Of a stretch of DNA of 32,645 nucleotides, positions 32,259 to 32,645 are shown in pieces. The notes below the pieces were generated by a model. The model was not told the origin of the DNA and did not search any database. It saw only the letters and a list, made by a program, of their open reading frames with translations. This DNA comes from Novosphingobium sp. (GTDB taxonomy: Bacteria > Pseudomonadota > Alphaproteobacteria > Sphingomonadales > Sphingomonadaceae). The stretch is from contig JAIXYF010000250.1 of the NCBI GenBank assembly GCA_027490345.1, positions 1 through 32,645 of the forward strand, given 5' to 3'. Numbering within the stretch: the first letter of the stretch is position 1; every line of letters starts with the position of its first letter. A program made the position numbers and the translations under genes.

Positions 32259-32645
32259 TCCCCCCTCGTCAACCGATAGCCGACGCCCCAGATCGTCTCA
32301 AGCGCGGGCGTGGCAAAGCCGTCCTCCAGCTTGCGCCGTAGCCGCCCGATATTGACATCGACCACGTTGGTCTGCGGATCGAAGTTCATGTTCCACACAT
32401 CGCGCAGCAGCATTTCGCGCGTCACGGTTTCCCCGCCGTTTTCCACAAAATAGCGAAACAGCGTGAATTCGCGGGGAGACAGCGCGATGTGCTTGCCGCC
32501 GCGAAATGCAGTGCGCGCCTTCACGTGGCATTCGAAAGTGCCATAGATGATGACTGCGCCGTGCACCGCCCCGGCGGCACGGCGGTGCAGCGCGCGCACC
32601 CGGGCAATCAGTTCCTGCGGCTCGTAGGGCTTGGCCAGATAATCA
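32255..32645 (-). CDS. OmpR/PhoB-family response regulator, partial (cut by window edge)
   Basis: Only the C-terminal 129 codons are in the window; the frame is open to the edge. The first residues visible, DYLAKPYEPQELIARVRAL, hold the conserved receiver Lys and the end of the receiver domain. The rest is a winged-helix DNA-binding domain (LSPREFTLFRYFVENGGETVTREMLLRDVW, then TNVVDVNIGRLRRKLE and ETIWGVGYRL), typical of OmpR/PhoB. The phospho-acceptor Asp lies outside the window. Its stop overlaps the kinase start by four bases, so they are a cognate pair. The apparent GTG start at 32599 is internal, not the true start. Confidence 0.9.
   Translation of the reverse strand, partial: DYLAKPYEPQELIARVRALHRRAAGAVHGAVIIYGTFECHVKARTAFRGGKHIALSPREFTLFRYFVENGGETVTREMLLRDVWNMNFDPQTNVVDVNIGRLRRKLEDGFATPALETIWGVGYRLTRGE

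Overview
The window looks like chromosomal DNA of a sphingomonad-type alphaproteobacterium (Novosphingobium/Sphingobium-like). The sequence is GC-rich nearly throughout, a large TonB-dependent receptor sits among catabolic CoA-pathway genes, and the mix of P450, Baeyer-Villiger monooxygenase, CoA ligases, thiolase and amidohydrolase is typical of that group. This placement is inference from gene content; no rRNA or marker gene is present. I see no tRNA, rRNA, CRISPR array, transposase or phage structural gene.

Layout. (1) 1-1.2 kb: a less GC-rich stretch with a small lipoprotein gene, then a GIY-YIG nuclease gene bracketed by two inverted 32-bp palindromic repeats. (2) 1.2-5.1 kb, minus strand: a D-aminoacylase-like amidohydrolase with a MAPEG membrane protein, and a large secreted protein of unknown function. 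(3) 5.3-10.4 kb: a LuxR-type response regulator and a membrane histidine kinase, both plus strand, bracket a minus-strand operon of a Cys-rich secreted protein, a small secreted protein and a TPR-secretin lipoprotein. (4) 10.4-11.9 kb: a HerA-like ATPase. (5) 12-27.2 kb, catabolic region: an HDAC-like deacetylase, a Baeyer-Villiger monooxygenase, an AraC regulator divergent from an alpha/beta-hydrolase, a TonB receptor with a clear terminator, an acyl-CoA ligase, a FabL-like SDR with an EthD-like protein, and a tightly overlapping P450 / acyl-CoA ligase / SCP2-type thiolase / TetR operon. (6) 27.2-32.6 kb, minus strand: an OmpR-type response regulator (cut by the window edge), histidine kinase, lipoprotein and exported TPR-CHAT protease homologue, apparently one operon.

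How the genes may work together. The catabolic genes suggest uptake of a hydrophobic compound through the TonB receptor, oxidation by P450 and BVMO, ester hydrolysis, CoA activation and thiolytic chain shortening, as in terpenoid or steroid side-chain breakdown. The substrate cannot be read from sequence. A 20-bp near-palindrome ahead of the P450 is a candidate operator for the TetR protein encoded at the end of the same operon.

The less ordinary parts are: the paired palindromes around the GIY-YIG gene and a degenerate pair of the same layout without a gene at 21.24-21.34 kb; the secretin/secreted-protein island between the two halves of a putative two-component system; and the two-component/lipoprotein/exported-CHAT operon at the right edge.
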